Of a stretch of 64,000 nucleotides of DNA, positions 29,831-39,491 are shown in pieces. Every line of letters starts with the position of its first letter. The stretch's first letter is position 1. The notes below the pieces were generated by a model. The model worked only from the letters and a program-made list of their open reading frames with translations, had not been told where the DNA came from and made no database searches. The translations under genes were made by a program, and so were the position numbers. Source of the DNA: Anaerolineae bacterium (GTDB taxonomy: Bacteria; Chloroflexota; Anaerolineae; Anaerolineales; Anaerolineaceae); assembly GCA_013178295.1 (NCBI GenBank), contig JABLWW010000009.1, forward strand, positions 124,001 to 188,000, given 5' to 3'.

Positions 29831-32800
29831 TTATGGAAAACGACTGATGATGGTTGCCGGTGTAGGAAGTGTGATGCGGTCGCCAAGTTGAAGTTCTGCG
29901 GGTGGCTTGCCCGCTGTATTGGGTGACCCTTGATAGATTGCAATTGGGGTGCCTTCAGCTGAAGATTTGATCTCAACGAAAGCCTGACCGGTCAAAAAGC
30001 CTTCACTGTCAATAGCGCAACTGGTAACTTTTCCAATGACGCGTCCCTTTGCGTCTAATACAGGGTCTCCCAGATGTGCCATGCGAACCCCTTTTTCATT
30101 AAACCGAAAACGAACTACAACGCCCTGTCGTTTTGCTTCCCGCTCAATATAGGCTTCCCGTCCTATGAACCAGGGTTTATAGACTTTGACGAACGCGCCA
30201 AAACCAGCCTCGGCAACGCCAAGCCCCAAAGCTCCGCCCATCTCATGTCCGTAGAGGGGCAGTCCTGCTTCTGTGCGCAAAGAGTCGCGCGCACCAAGCC
30301 CGCATGGTTTTAACCCATGTTCAACACCAGCGTTCATCAGGGCTTCCCAGAAAGCAACAGCGTTAGATGGGTGAATAAATAGCTCAAAAGCCATTTTTTC
30401 TCCAGTATAGCCGGTTCGTGAGACAACTAGATCAAATCCCCCAATAACGGCTTCACATAGTTCTGTGCGTTTGAGACTCACCACCTTTTGCTTTGTGGCT
30501 TGATCGCAACCCAAGGAGAGCAAAATGTCCCGCGATTTCGGTCCCTGCAACGCAATATCAATGCGCATGTCGGGCCCTTCTTTTGGATCCCTCAGATTAC
30601 GGAGAGTCACTTTTTGCCCAAACGCCTTAACCCATGGGCGGACCCGATCGACTCGTACACGACCCTCAAGTACAGACGTCAGCCATGCCCAGTCTTTTTC
30701 ATCGTTGGCGGCGTTAACGACCACGAGGTATTTGTCCTGGCTGCGTCGGTATACGATTGTATCGTCTATAACATTGCCATCGGGATCCAAAAAGTGGGTA
30801 TAGCAGGATTGCCCAACGGCGAGCAAGCCAATATCGTTTGCGCAGACGCTGTCTAAAAACACAGAGGCATAGGGGCCTTCTGCCTGCAGCACACCCATGT
30901 GTGACACATCAAACAAACCGGCAGCCTGGCGCGTAGCTGCATGTTCTTCAAGGACGGACGTGTACCAGACAGGCATTTCCCAGCCAGCGAACGGAATAAT
31001 TTTTGCGTTTAGTTTTTTATGAACTTCATACAATGGAGTGCGTTGCGACTTTTCGCTTTCTTTTTCCTGCCAGGTAAACGGAGGTAGCGGCTCACCGCTT
31101 GCAGATTCAATCCCTATGTAGTATGGTTTGGTGTGGCAAACAGCCTCTCCGCTGGCTGAGATTACCGGTTCGGCATCAGATTCGGATACTACAACAGGAC
31201 CTGGCATTCTGCGGGTTACGTCCGCATCAAATTTGACGTAGCCGTCCGACATATCACGCAGCCATGTGGCTGCCAAGGTTGCCTGTGCGCGAGGAACGGT
31301 CAGACGGTATTGGTTCTCGCCCACGTACGTAAGAACCCCTTCTACGGTTTCTTGAGGGGTAATTAGCCGTGTTTTCTGACTCTTTCCGGGTGCAAGCTCC
31401 TCTGGATTGCTGGTAAAACAGTAATTGACAAAATGCCTGATATTTGTGCCGGACAGATCGTATACGGCATGGTCAAGCTTTGTTTTTGGTTGTTCATCAA
31501 TAAACCAGTAATGGGGATAACCGTGCTTGGTGGGAACAGAATCAATACCGGCTGTCTCTGCAATTTCTCTTGTACGTAGTTTAGCGTTTTCGAGGACGCC
31601 GAAATCAATTTTCGCCCGCAGTCCTGATCCCGACCGTGTTTGAATTTTGTAAGGGGTGATGGCATATAAAACATCCGCCATGATGTCGGCAATTTTGACC
31701 ATGTCCGCTTCTTTTAAACCGCGTTGTGTCACCCAAGGCGTGCCGTAGCGTATCCCCGATGCACTCAGTGCGCTTTTATCTCCGGGGATGGTGTTGCGAT
31801 TGAGTACGATACCGGCTAATTCCAGTATGCGTGCCGCCATGTCGCCAGAGAGAGGCGTGCCATCTGGTCCTTTAACGGACTTACAGTCTATATTGCCCAG
31901 ATGTGTGTTGGTGCCACCATAGGAGATACGTAGCCCGCGCTCTGCCAACCGATTGGTTAGAGCTTGACAGTTTTTCAGAATCTGTTGCTGAAGGCTACGA
32001 AAAGCTTCGGTTTTTGCCAGCTTGAAGGTGAGAGCCAATGCGGCAAAGATATGGACATGTGGGCCGCCTTGCTCTCCCGGGAACACGGCGCGGTCTAATT
32101 TTTTTGACAGTTCGGCATCGTCAGTAATGATGCATGCGCCTCTTGGCCCACAGAGTGTCTTATGTGTTGTGAAGGTAAGGATATGAGCAAACCCGACTGG
32201 CGAGGGAATAGCGCCAGCAGCGATCAATCCGGCGATGTGGGAAACGTCTGCAAGCAGATATGCCCCAACCGAGTCGGCAATTGCGCGGAAGCGCTCCCAA
32301 TCTGGTACCCAGGGGTATGAGGAGTAACCTGCAATAATGATTTTGGGGCGGGTTTCTAGGGCAATTTGTTGTAAGGCATCGTAGTTGATTTGCTCGGTTT
32401 GTGGGTCGGCAGTGTAGTGTGAAATCTTAAACAATTTCCCCGAACGGTTTACAGGCGAGCCATGCGAAAGATGCCCGCCATGCAGAAGATTCATACTGAG
32501 AACCGAATCCCCCGGCTCAACAAGCGCAGTGTATACCGCATTATTGGCGGGCGCGCCAGATAATGGCTGAACGTTAACAAAAAGCTTCTCGGCTGGCAGA
32601 GAGGCAGTTGCAAACACTTCTGCGCAGCGACGTCTTGCCAACGCTTCAACAATATCTGCATATTCGACCCCTTTGTAGTAGCGGGGGTCTGCGTAGCGGC
32701 GGTATTGTGCCAGTCGTTTTTCATAGTTTAGGATTTCTTTTTCCGGCATCCAACGCGTGTCTTCATCAGGGTATCCTTCAGCGTAGAGATTTTGGAATGA

Positions 32801-32953
32801 AGATCCCATCGCCTCACGAACCGCCAGTGGGGCGGTGCTTTCGCTGGGGATAAGAATGAGTTTTCGGTATTGCCGTTCAGATTCGAGTTGAATTAACTCA
32901 TGAATATCAGGGTCAAGTTCTGCCAGACTACCTCGAACGAGAAAATCTTGCAT
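29831..32953 (-). CDS. glyA/gcvT: Serine hydroxymethyltransferase-aminomethyltransferase fusion
   Basis: One open frame of 1040 residues joins two folate enzymes. Residues 1-470 are serine hydroxymethyltransferase: LIPSEST, YAEGYP, LLADVSHIAGLIAAG, and TFTTHKTLCGPRG with PLP lysine K265. Residues 638-1040 are the glycine cleavage T protein: PFAGWEMPVWY, GLFDVSHMGVLQAEGP, ARDSLRTEAGLPLYGHEM. Residues 471-637 are a middle region I do not recognise; it shows mixed strand/helix character and no typical linker composition. SHMT makes glycine and methylene-THF from serine, and GcvT makes methylene-THF from the aminomethyl group on GcvH, so both halves feed one pool. gcvH and gcvP are not in the window. 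AAGGAG precedes the ATG, and a near-consensus promoter lies upstream. Confidence 0.93.
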   Translation of the reverse strand: MQDFLVRGSLAELDPDIHELIQLESERQYRKLILIPSESTAPLAVREAMGSSFQNLYAEGYPDEDTRWMPEKEILNYEKRLAQYRRYADPRYYKGVEYADIVEALARRRCAEVFATASLPAEKLFVNVQPLSGAPANNAVYTALVEPGDSVLSMNLLHGGHLSHGSPVNRSGKLFKISHYTADPQTEQINYDALQQIALETRPKIIIAGYSSYPWVPDWERFRAIADSVGAYLLADVSHIAGLIAAGAIPSPVGFAHILTFTTHKTLCGPRGACIITDDAELSKKLDRAVFPGEQGGPHVHIFAALALTFKLAKTEAFRSLQQQILKNCQALTNRLAERGLRISYGGTNTHLGNIDCKSVKGPDGTPLSGDMAARILELAGIVLNRNTIPGDKSALSASGIRYGTPWVTQRGLKEADMVKIADIMADVLYAITPYKIQTRSGSGLRAKIDFGVLENAKLRTREIAETAGIDSVPTKHGYPHYWFIDEQPKTKLDHAVYDLSGTNIRHFVNYCFTSNPEELAPGKSQKTRLITPQETVEGVLTYVGENQYRLTVPRAQATLAATWLRDMSDGYVKFDADVTRRMPGPVVVSESDAEPVISASGEAVCHTKPYYIGIESASGEPLPPFTWQEKESEKSQRTPLYEVHKKLNAKIIPFAGWEMPVWYTSVLEEHAATRQAAGLFDVSHMGVLQAEGPYASVFLDSVCANDIGLLAVGQSCYTHFLDPDGNVIDDTIVYRRSQDKYLVVVNAANDEKDWAWLTSVLEGRVRVDRVRPWVKAFGQKVTLRNLRDPKEGPDMRIDIALQGPKSRDILLSLGCDQATKQKVVSLKRTELCEAVIGGFDLVVSRTGYTGEKMAFELFIHPSNAVAFWEALMNAGVEHGLKPCGLGARDSLRTEAGLPLYGHEMGGALGLGVAEAGFGAFVKVYKPWFIGREAYIEREAKRQGVVVRFRFNEKGVRMAHLGDPVLDAKGRVIGKVTSCAIDSEGFLTGQAFVEIKSSAEGTPIAIYQGSPNTAGKPPAELQLGDRITLPTPATIISRFP

Positions 32954-33006
32954 TGGTGATCTCCTTTTTTATTTGGATGAATTTATACATTTGTCAGCGC
33001 ACTTTT

Positions 33007-33035
33007 ATTGTATGCTGTGGTGTATACGGGGTCAA
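33007..33035 (-). promoter_or_regulatory. Promoter for glyA-gcvT fusion
   Basis: On the minus strand TTGACC and TACAAT are separated by exactly 17 bases. The predicted start lies about 45 bases before the ATG, which leaves no room for a glycine riboswitch. Confidence 0.7.
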
Positions 33036-33065
33036 TATTACTTATTTCCTTACTTTTGCGTCGTT

Positions 33066-34052
33066 TTAGAGTCCGATTCCAAGATTGTACACGATGAAAA
33101 TACCTGCCACGTAACAGATAATCAGCAATACAGCATCCATTTCTAAGAACAAAATTTTTCTTTCCAAGCGGGCGAGATTGCCGATAAGCGCCATGCAGGT
33201 CAAAATAATCGCCATGGTGCCAACAAGGACATATCTTGGGTCAATTGACCCAATAAATCTGCCGTTCAGCATGAAGAAGTCAGCCAGCCCTAGGGAAAAC
33301 ATGTTGAACAAATTGCTTCCCAACAAATTGCCGACAGCCATGTCGAACAATCCCATCCGAATCGCTGTAATTGTGGTAACAACCTCGGGTAAAGATGTAA
33401 CAAAGGCTACCAATAGCACTCCCACGAAACCTGTACCCAGGCCTGTGACGCTGGCGATTTCGTTACTGCTGGAGACCAGCCAGGGAACTGCAAAAATAAG
33501 GACGACTGTGGCAATTGCAAATCCGGCTATCCCGCGCAGTAGTGAGGGGGTTTTGGGGTCTATTTCTGCATCGCTATCTGAAGAAGAAGCATTGGTTTCT
33601 GAGCGCACAAGCCAGACGCCGATCAAGTAAACTGCAATAATAAGGATGCTGTCAATTCCAACCCAGAGTATTTTGACATCGGGGTTTAGGAGAATGAAAA
33701 ATATGGCTAAGGCGTTGAGCAATACAGCGAGCGATCCGGTCAGGGCATGTCTGTGTGCTACGCGCCGCAGAAGGCGGGTGTTATAAAACAACACATCAAT
33801 GCAGCCCAGAATAAACATGTTAAACATATTGCTGCCAAACATGTTCCCAGCAGCGATGTCGGGTACCCCCAGATTGATGGCACTGATTGTTGTTAAAAAT
33901 TCGGGCAGGGATGTAGCGCCAGCAAGTAAAATCATTCCAATAAACATACTTCCCAGTCCGGTGCGAATGGCAACGATTTCGCCATACTCGGAGAGCTTTT
34001 TGGAGGCAAAGACAATTACCAGAGAACTAATGACAAACTGTATCCAAATCAT
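33066..34052 (-). CDS. CaCA-family sodium/calcium (cation/H+) exchanger
   Basis: A 328-residue membrane protein with two inverted-topology repeats, each with an alpha-motif: GATSLPEFLTTISAINLG...NMFGSNMFN (first half) and FVTSLPEVVTTITAIRMG...NLLGSNLFN (second half). Both carry the conserved acidic residue used for cation transport. About ten membrane segments are separated by a short cytoplasmic loop rich in Ser, Asp and Glu (SSSDSDAEIDPK). This is the usual length for YrbG-like bacterial members. Its ATG overlaps the stop of the PII-like gene (ATGA), so the two are translationally coupled, which suggests that the PII-like protein regulates this exchanger. Confidence 0.92.
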   Translation of the reverse strand: MIWIQFVISSLVIVFASKKLSEYGEIVAIRTGLGSMFIGMILLAGATSLPEFLTTISAINLGVPDIAAGNMFGSNMFNMFILGCIDVLFYNTRLLRRVAHRHALTGSLAVLLNALAIFFILLNPDVKILWVGIDSILIIAVYLIGVWLVRSETNASSSDSDAEIDPKTPSLLRGIAGFAIATVVLIFAVPWLVSSSNEIASVTGLGTGFVGVLLVAFVTSLPEVVTTITAIRMGLFDMAVGNLLGSNLFNMFSLGLADFFMLNGRFIGSIDPRYVLVGTMAIILTCMALIGNLARLERKILFLEMDAVLLIICYVAGIFIVYNLGIGL

Positions 34053-34405
34053 GCGTGGTCCTTTGCGTTAGCAACCCCTTTGACATAAGTGATTGGCCAT
34101 ACAGCTAAAATGCCTGTATTGGGAAGATCGAGGTTGCCCGTAACCTCCTCGGTGGCTCTGATACATTTTTGGATGATCTCTTCATCTCGCAATATTGTGA
34201 ACAAAGTGAGATGCCCCTCTTCTTCGTGACTGACGCCGACTTGGTTAAATGGGAATAGCAAGGGAACAAGTTTTTTTCTTGCTTTAATGCGTTGAATACC
34301 GGTACTCTCTACAATAGTAGCGCCGGATATGCCAGCATCTTCCCATGCGTTGAGAACAGCTTGAAGCTTCCCCGGATCATCTAAGACAAGCATCAGCATA
34401 TACAT
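34049..34405 (-). CDS. PII-like ferredoxin-fold regulatory protein
   Basis: The ATG at 34405 has AAGGAG nine bases upstream and gives 118 residues; the longer frame would run into glpK. The sequence MLVLDDPGKLQAVLNAWEDAGISGATIVESTGI, then a central loop, LTLFTILRDEEIIQKCIRATEEVTGNLDLPNTGILAVWPITYV, fits the PII-like superfamily (beta-alpha-beta-beta-alpha-beta with a T-loop between). Canonical PII residues such as the uridylylated tyrosine are not visible, so this is a PII-like rather than a GlnB/GlnK protein. Such proteins often bind nucleotides and control a neighbouring membrane protein. The four-base overlap with the exchanger gene fits that. Confidence 0.7.
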   Translation of the reverse strand: MYMLMLVLDDPGKLQAVLNAWEDAGISGATIVESTGIQRIKARKKLVPLLFPFNQVGVSHEEEGHLTLFTILRDEEIIQKCIRATEEVTGNLDLPNTGILAVWPITYVKGVANAKDHA

Positions 34406-34463
34406 AAGAGTTGCTCCTTCGATAGTTCTTTGAGCCGTTGTTTTACTTTTGAGGAAGTTTGCT

Positions 34464-35957
34464 TTACACCCAGTCGAAAGAACGCGTGATAGCTTTCTTC
34501 CAGCGGAGGTACAAATCCTGGCGTTTTGCATCATCCATATTGGGTAGCCATTCCCTTTCCTTGCACCAGTTGCTGCGTAACTCGTCCAGATTTTTCCAAA
34601 ATTCGACGGCTAGTCCTGCAGCGTAAGCGGCTCCCAGAGACGTTGTTTCAGAAACTTTGGGGCGGATGACGGGCACATTCAGGATGTCAGCCTGAAACTG
34701 CATTAACAGGTTGTTGTGCACCATGCCGCCATCTACTTTCAGGGTGGTTAATTTCACGTTCGAGTCCTTCTCCATCGCTTCCAGCACTTCTCGTGTTTGA
34801 TAGGCGGTGGCTTCCAGGGCAGCGCGCGCGAAGTGTCCGCGGTTGACAAAACGCGTTAGCCCGACAATGACACCACGGGCATCGCTGCGCCAATGAGGGG
34901 CAAATAAACCCGAAAAGGCGGGGACGAAGTAGACGCCCCCGTTATCCTCTACGGTCAGAGCAAGCTCTTCAATATCGCTAGATTTTTCAATGAGGCGGAG
35001 ATTATCGCGCAGCCACTGCACCAACGCTCCCGTAATGGCAATGGAGCCCTCGAGACAGTACACTGGCTTTTGGTCACCTATTTTGTACCCGGCTGTTGTA
35101 AGCAGCCCGTGCTGGCTGGGGATGGGCTTGTCCCCGGTATTCATGAGCATAAAGCATCCCGTTCCATACGTGTTTTTTGCCTCTCCCGGATTGAAGCAGG
35201 TCTGGCCAAAAAGAGCTGCCTGCTGGTCTCCGAGATCGCCGCACACAGGGACATTCGGGGCAATATATTGCGCATAGCCATAAAAACTTGAAGAGGAACA
35301 AATTCCAGGTAAAATACTCTCAGGCACACCCATCACCTCCAGGATTTCACTATCCCAGCAGAGCGTTTCGAGGCTCATGAGCATTGTGCGTGAGGCGTTG
35401 CTCACATCGGTGATATGCACACCGCCATGCGTGCCGCCTGTTAAATTCCATATTAACCATGTGTCAATGTTTCCGAACAGGGCGTCGCCGCTGTCAACAG
35501 CCTTTCGGATCGCCGGGTTATTTTGTATCAACCATGCTATTTTGGGTCCTGAGAAGTAAGTGGCAAGAGGTAATCCGACTTTTGCTCGAAAGCGATCCTG
35601 TCCCCCATGTGATGATAACTCTCTGCAGATCTGGCTGGTTCTGGTGTCCTGCCAGACAATGGCATTGTGATAGGGCTTACCCGTATTGCGATTCCAGATC
35701 ACTGTTGTTTCCCTCTGATTAGTAACGCCAATAGCGGCAATATCTTGGGCTGTCAGACCACCTTTTTGTAATGCCATTTGTGATACATGGAGAACCGCTT
35801 CCCAGATCTCTATTGGGTCATGTTCTACCCATCCGGGTTGTGGATAAAACTGTTGATGTTCGCGCTGCTCGCTGGAAACAATGCTACCCGATTTATCGAA
35901 GATGATACAGCGCGAACTGGTGGTTCCCTGATCAATTGCGAGGACATATTTGTTCAT
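34464..35957 (-). CDS. glpK: Glycerol kinase
   Basis: A 497-residue FGGY kinase that makes sn-glycerol 3-phosphate from glycerol and ATP. Clear motifs: [18 protein letters not shown] at the start, [53 protein letters not shown] near the C-terminus, and [12 protein letters not shown]. The length is typical of GlpK. The ATG is preceded by GGAGAAAG. No glpF, glpD or glpA is next to it; it sits in a mixed metabolic run between a sulfurtransferase (40 bases) and the PII-like gene (58 bases). Confidence 0.97.
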   Translation of the reverse strand: MNKYVLAIDQGTTSSRCIIFDKSGSIVSSEQREHQQFYPQPGWVEHDPIEIWEAVLHVSQMALQKGGLTAQDIAAIGVTNQRETTVIWNRNTGKPYHNAIVWQDTRTSQICRELSSHGGQDRFRAKVGLPLATYFSGPKIAWLIQNNPAIRKAVDSGDALFGNIDTWLIWNLTGGTHGGVHITDVSNASRTMLMSLETLCWDSEILEVMGVPESILPGICSSSSFYGYAQYIAPNVPVCGDLGDQQAALFGQTCFNPGEAKNTYGTGCFMLMNTGDKPIPSQHGLLTTAGYKIGDQKPVYCLEGSIAITGALVQWLRDNLRLIEKSSDIEELALTVEDNGGVYFVPAFSGLFAPHWRSDARGVIVGLTRFVNRGHFARAALEATAYQTREVLEAMEKDSNVKLTTLKVDGGMVHNNLLMQFQADILNVPVIRPKVSETTSLGAAYAAGLAVEFWKNLDELRSNWCKEREWLPNMDDAKRQDLYLRWKKAITRSFDWV

Positions 35958-35997
35958 TTTCTCTTTCTCCTCATTGGCAGTATAGGTGGGAAGTTAT

Positions 35998-36849
35998 TTA
36001 GCTCTTTGCTATGGGTCGAGAAGGATCACGAATCCACTGACTCCATGAACCTGCATATAAGCGGGCGCCTGGCAATCCGCAGAGCTCCATTGCTAAAATG
36101 TGATGGCAGGAAGTAACACCCGAACCGCAATAGACAATGACATTTTGGGGTGATCTATCTTGCAACAATGCATTAAATTCGCTCTTGAGCGTATCGGGAG
36201 ACTTGAAAGTTCCGTCAGGGCGCAGATTGTTCCCATGAAAGCGATTGACTGCACCTGGTATGTGACCAGCGACAGGGTCAATAGGCTCTAGTTTTCCTTG
36301 ATATCTTTCGGGTGTGCGCGCGTCGATCAAACAATATGCTGGGTCAAGCCGAATGTGATCAACCTCTTCTGTTGTAACAGTGCCTGACCACGTTGTGATA
36401 CCTTTGAAAAGATATTGCAATGGCAGATTTTCTTCTTTTCCTGAGGCTATGGGATAATGATCGTTTTGCCAGGCTGCAAACCCGCCGTCAAGGAGCGAGG
36501 TTTTTGGATGGCCAATTGAGCGGAGCATCCACCATAGACGTGAGGCATAGGCACCCCCGGTAGTATCATAAACTACCACATGTTTTGACTGGTCAATGCC
36601 CCACGTAGATAGCAATGCGATAAATTTTTCTATCTCGGGAAGGGGATGACGCCCTGTTTCTGGAGTGACATCACCTGAAAGATCCCGATCAAGGTGAGCG
36701 TAGATTGCGCCGGGAATATGGGATTGCTGATACTCAGCCTCCCCTTTGTTTGGGTTGGTGAGATCGAAACGACAATCTATGATGACATAAGATGGGTCAT
36801 TAAGGTGATCATACAGACTTTGCGCCGAGACAAGATTGCTTAGACTCAT
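35998..36849 (-). CDS. Thiosulfate/3-mercaptopyruvate sulfurtransferase (tandem rhodanese)
   Basis: There are 283 residues with two rhodanese domains. The inactive N-terminal domain has YVIIDCRFDLTNPNKGEAEYQQSHIPGAIY and no active loop cysteine. The C-terminal one has ARTPERYQG and the active loop CGSGVTS with catalytic C241. The CGSGVT loop is nearer to 3-mercaptopyruvate than thiosulfate sulfurtransferases (inference). It moves sulfane sulfur to acceptors in the cytoplasm. The ATG overlaps the stop of the MFS gene by four bases. Confidence 0.92.
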   Translation of the reverse strand: MSLSNLVSAQSLYDHLNDPSYVIIDCRFDLTNPNKGEAEYQQSHIPGAIYAHLDRDLSGDVTPETGRHPLPEIEKFIALLSTWGIDQSKHVVVYDTTGGAYASRLWWMLRSIGHPKTSLLDGGFAAWQNDHYPIASGKEENLPLQYLFKGITTWSGTVTTEEVDHIRLDPAYCLIDARTPERYQGKLEPIDPVAGHIPGAVNRFHGNNLRPDGTFKSPDTLKSEFNALLQDRSPQNVIVYCGSGVTSCHHILAMELCGLPGARLYAGSWSQWIRDPSRPIAKS

Positions 36850-38357
36850 GCCTTACCTCCGTGCCACTTCAAGGTTTCGCGTTTGTCTTTTATACGTTGT
36901 TTTCTTTTTATCAGAGATAGGCGGATACGCATCTGACGCTCGCGGGTGATTGGGTAAAAGTATGCTATCAGCACTGCCGAAAGAAGAAAGACAACTACCA
37001 GGGGCCCCGTTAGCAAGCGGATAATCAACAGTGTGTTTGGAGATTGCACAAACAAAACAGCATTATCTGGTGGCGTCTGGTAGCCAGCCCATCCCAAAAC
37101 CTGAAGCGCGAGAAAAATTGCCAACGCGCTGCTGATTTTTCTGATGAGATTAATGGCACCGTAGTACATCCCCTCTCTGCGCGTGTGTGTTCTGAATTCG
37201 TCCCAGTCGATAACATCGGGGAAAATGGCGTCGGGCATAATATGGGCAGTTGATACGCCAATTCCAGCCAGGAAGGAAAGAAACACGATCAATTTGGATT
37301 GTCCGGGTGTGATTAATAATATGGCGAGCTGCACGGCAATCCAAAATACAAGCCCGGCAATATAAGCAAGGCGTTTGCTGGTCTTTTGTGCTATCCAGTT
37401 CCACAATGGTATGGTGAGTGTTGCAGTGATCAGCATGATACCGAACACTACAGATTCAATAGACATCCTCAAACCAAAAATGGAGAACTTTGCCAAAAGA
37501 TTTCCCTCTGAGATCCAATAGAGCAGGTAGAATGGCAACATTAAACCGACCAGGTCAAAAGAAATCCAGTTCAGCACATAGATCCCCATTGCATAACGGA
37601 AAGGTTTGTTTTGCCACAGAATGGCGATAGTTTTTCTCAGGGTGTTGTTCTCTGGAGATGGCTGTTCCAGCACTTCTTGTTCCCTGACGGAAAAAAAGAT
37701 CAATATGAAGGGGATTACTGCTATCCCGCCGAATAATGCTGCAATGGTCAGATAACCTTGCTGCAAACTGAGGCCAGCATTCACTGTAGCATCCATAATC
37801 ATGGGCGCCGCAACGGCTGTTGCCAGCGAAGATATCAGGTTGAAAAACATGCGAATACTTGTCAGCGTGGTGCGCTCATCATATTCAGGCGCAAGCTCGG
37901 GGGTCAGGGAGAGATATGGCACAGTAACAAGCGTCTGAAGAGTATCGCTGACCATGTAAGCCAGAGTTACATGAATCATCAAAAGCACCTGGCTTTGCCA
38001 GGGCGGAGCCCACCATAATATCAGAAAGGCGAGCATAAAGGGGACGGAGAAGAGAAGCAAGAATGGCCGCCGTCTGCCCCAGCGCGTTCTCACGTTATCG
38101 CTCAGGGCACCCACAATGGGGTCGTTGGCGGCGTCCCACAGGATGCTGACAAAAGCTGCTACGGATGCTAGACGGGGGTCAAGCCCGACCACATCTGTTA
38201 GAAAAATTGCATAAAAGAATTGCCGCAGGGTATTGAAGCTGGCTCTGCCCAGGTCCCCCGTACCATAGACAAAACGCACTAACTTGGTTGGGATTTGACT
38301 GGGTTTTCCCAAACCCTGTGATGCTGGTTTGTTGACAGGTGATTGTTGGTTATTCAT
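36846..38357 (-). CDS. MFS_2/GPH-family sugar:cation symporter
   Basis: A 503-residue polytopic protein of the glycoside-pentoside-hexuronide family. The first helices carry VYGTGDLGRASFNTLRQFFYAIFLTDVVG and WDAANDPIVGALSDNVRTRWGRRRPFLL, the loop 2-3 signature of this family. A related half-repeat follows at TAHIMPDAIFPDVIDWDEFRTHTRREGMYYG. The ends are cytoplasmic, with a basic C-terminal tail. It should import a glycoside or sugar with Na+ or H+; the substrate is unknown. It overlaps the sulfurtransferase gene by four bases and follows the GNAT gene by six. Confidence 0.9.
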   Translation of the reverse strand: MNNQQSPVNKPASQGLGKPSQIPTKLVRFVYGTGDLGRASFNTLRQFFYAIFLTDVVGLDPRLASVAAFVSILWDAANDPIVGALSDNVRTRWGRRRPFLLLFSVPFMLAFLILWWAPPWQSQVLLMIHVTLAYMVSDTLQTLVTVPYLSLTPELAPEYDERTTLTSIRMFFNLISSLATAVAAPMIMDATVNAGLSLQQGYLTIAALFGGIAVIPFILIFFSVREQEVLEQPSPENNTLRKTIAILWQNKPFRYAMGIYVLNWISFDLVGLMLPFYLLYWISEGNLLAKFSIFGLRMSIESVVFGIMLITATLTIPLWNWIAQKTSKRLAYIAGLVFWIAVQLAILLITPGQSKLIVFLSFLAGIGVSTAHIMPDAIFPDVIDWDEFRTHTRREGMYYGAINLIRKISSALAIFLALQVLGWAGYQTPPDNAVLFVQSPNTLLIIRLLTGPLVVVFLLSAVLIAYFYPITRERQMRIRLSLIKRKQRIKDKRETLKWHGGKA

Positions 38358-38363
38358 AGAGGG

Positions 38364-39488
38364 TTAAAGTAAATATTGATACGTGCGGTGAATTTTATGG
38401 TAGATTATTCCGATATTGTCCCAGTCAGACTTGCTCTTAAAATTATTTTCGTTGACCTGAACGAATTCGCCTCGCTCGAAACCAAATTGACGAATTGTCT
38501 TTTCCAGCTCCACATACAGCATGGCATTTGCACCCAATCCCTGATACTGGGGCAGTAGTCCCACACCGTTGAAATCCACAACTTTTGTAAAACGTTTGTC
38601 CCAGAGAAGATGCAGCCAGCCCAAGGGAAATAGCCTGCCGCGAGACTTTTTGAGTCCGTTGGAAATGTTGGGGTATGAAATGACAAAACCGGCGACTTCG
38701 TCGCCTTTCATGACAAGTTTGATCATGCGCGGCCGGGCAATTTGTATCATGCTGTTAGCAATGAGACCAAACTCGGCATCGGTAGAAGGGTAGTAGTTAG
38801 GATTATCCGAGAAAGCAATTTCCTGTACCTTCTTTACATAGGGTATCCATTGCCGCATCTCGTTAGCATTCTTAAAAGATTTTATCCAGAAGCTTCCGCG
38901 CTGTTTGACCTTATCAGCGATCTCGTGGAGTCTTTCAGGCAGCTTTTTGTATGATTGTGCATCAAGATAGCCAGAAAATTGATCGAGTAGTTTTTCGAAC
39001 CCCCAAGCCTCAAGGAAGGACGGGTAGTACGCAAAATTATAGGGAATACCTATTGCAGGGGTAAACTCGAATCCTTTGATGAGAATTCCCATGCCGCTGG
39101 AACGCAGAAATCCTTTTGTCCCTATAATGCGGTTAAGCTGGCGTTGTTTACACCAGTCAACGATGGCATCGAGCAGGGCATCTGAAACTTGTTTATCTTC
39201 TATGACTTCATAAAAATAGAAAAAAGCAGTTTGTACGTTATGATATTGGCAGTAGTTATGGTTGTGCAGGACAGCAATTCTGCCAAGAACGTCATTCTCA
39301 CTTTTAGCAATAAAAAAATCTGCCTCAGAGTGTTGGTAGAAAGGGTGCTTGTGGCGGTTCATGACCAGCTTCATATCAGAGATGAGAGGCGGCACCCATT
39401 GTTCGCAATTCTTGTATAGTTCAAAGGGGAACTGAATGAACTGGTTGACATCGCGCGGGTTTTCGGTGTCGAGTTTGCAAACTTTCAT
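38364..39488 (-). CDS. GNAT-like N-acetyltransferase family protein
   Basis: A 374-residue protein with the layout of a double GNAT. The N-terminal half contains FFIAKSENDVLGRIAVLHNHNY and a helix-rich stretch with LLDAIVDWCKQRQLNRIIGTKGF. The C-terminal half has EVAGFVISYPNISNGLKKSRGRLFPLGW, then VVDFNGVGLLPQYQGLGANAMLYVELEKTI, where LLPQYQGLGANA resembles the acetyl-CoA pyrophosphate loop. This fold is known in uncharacterised bacterial proteins of the same length. The acyl acceptor is unknown. It starts four bases from the end of pyk and is clearly co-transcribed. Confidence 0.7.
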   Translation of the reverse strand: MKVCKLDTENPRDVNQFIQFPFELYKNCEQWVPPLISDMKLVMNRHKHPFYQHSEADFFIAKSENDVLGRIAVLHNHNYCQYHNVQTAFFYFYEVIEDKQVSDALLDAIVDWCKQRQLNRIIGTKGFLRSSGMGILIKGFEFTPAIGIPYNFAYYPSFLEAWGFEKLLDQFSGYLDAQSYKKLPERLHEIADKVKQRGSFWIKSFKNANEMRQWIPYVKKVQEIAFSDNPNYYPSTDAEFGLIANSMIQIARPRMIKLVMKGDEVAGFVISYPNISNGLKKSRGRLFPLGWLHLLWDKRFTKVVDFNGVGLLPQYQGLGANAMLYVELEKTIRQFGFERGEFVQVNENNFKSKSDWDNIGIIYHKIHRTYQYLL

Positions 39489-39491
39489 AAA

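Noticed and set aside
32954-33006. Glycine riboswitch before the glyA-gcvT fusion
   Set aside because: The predicted leader is only about 45 bases, too short for that riboswitch, and no conserved core is seen.
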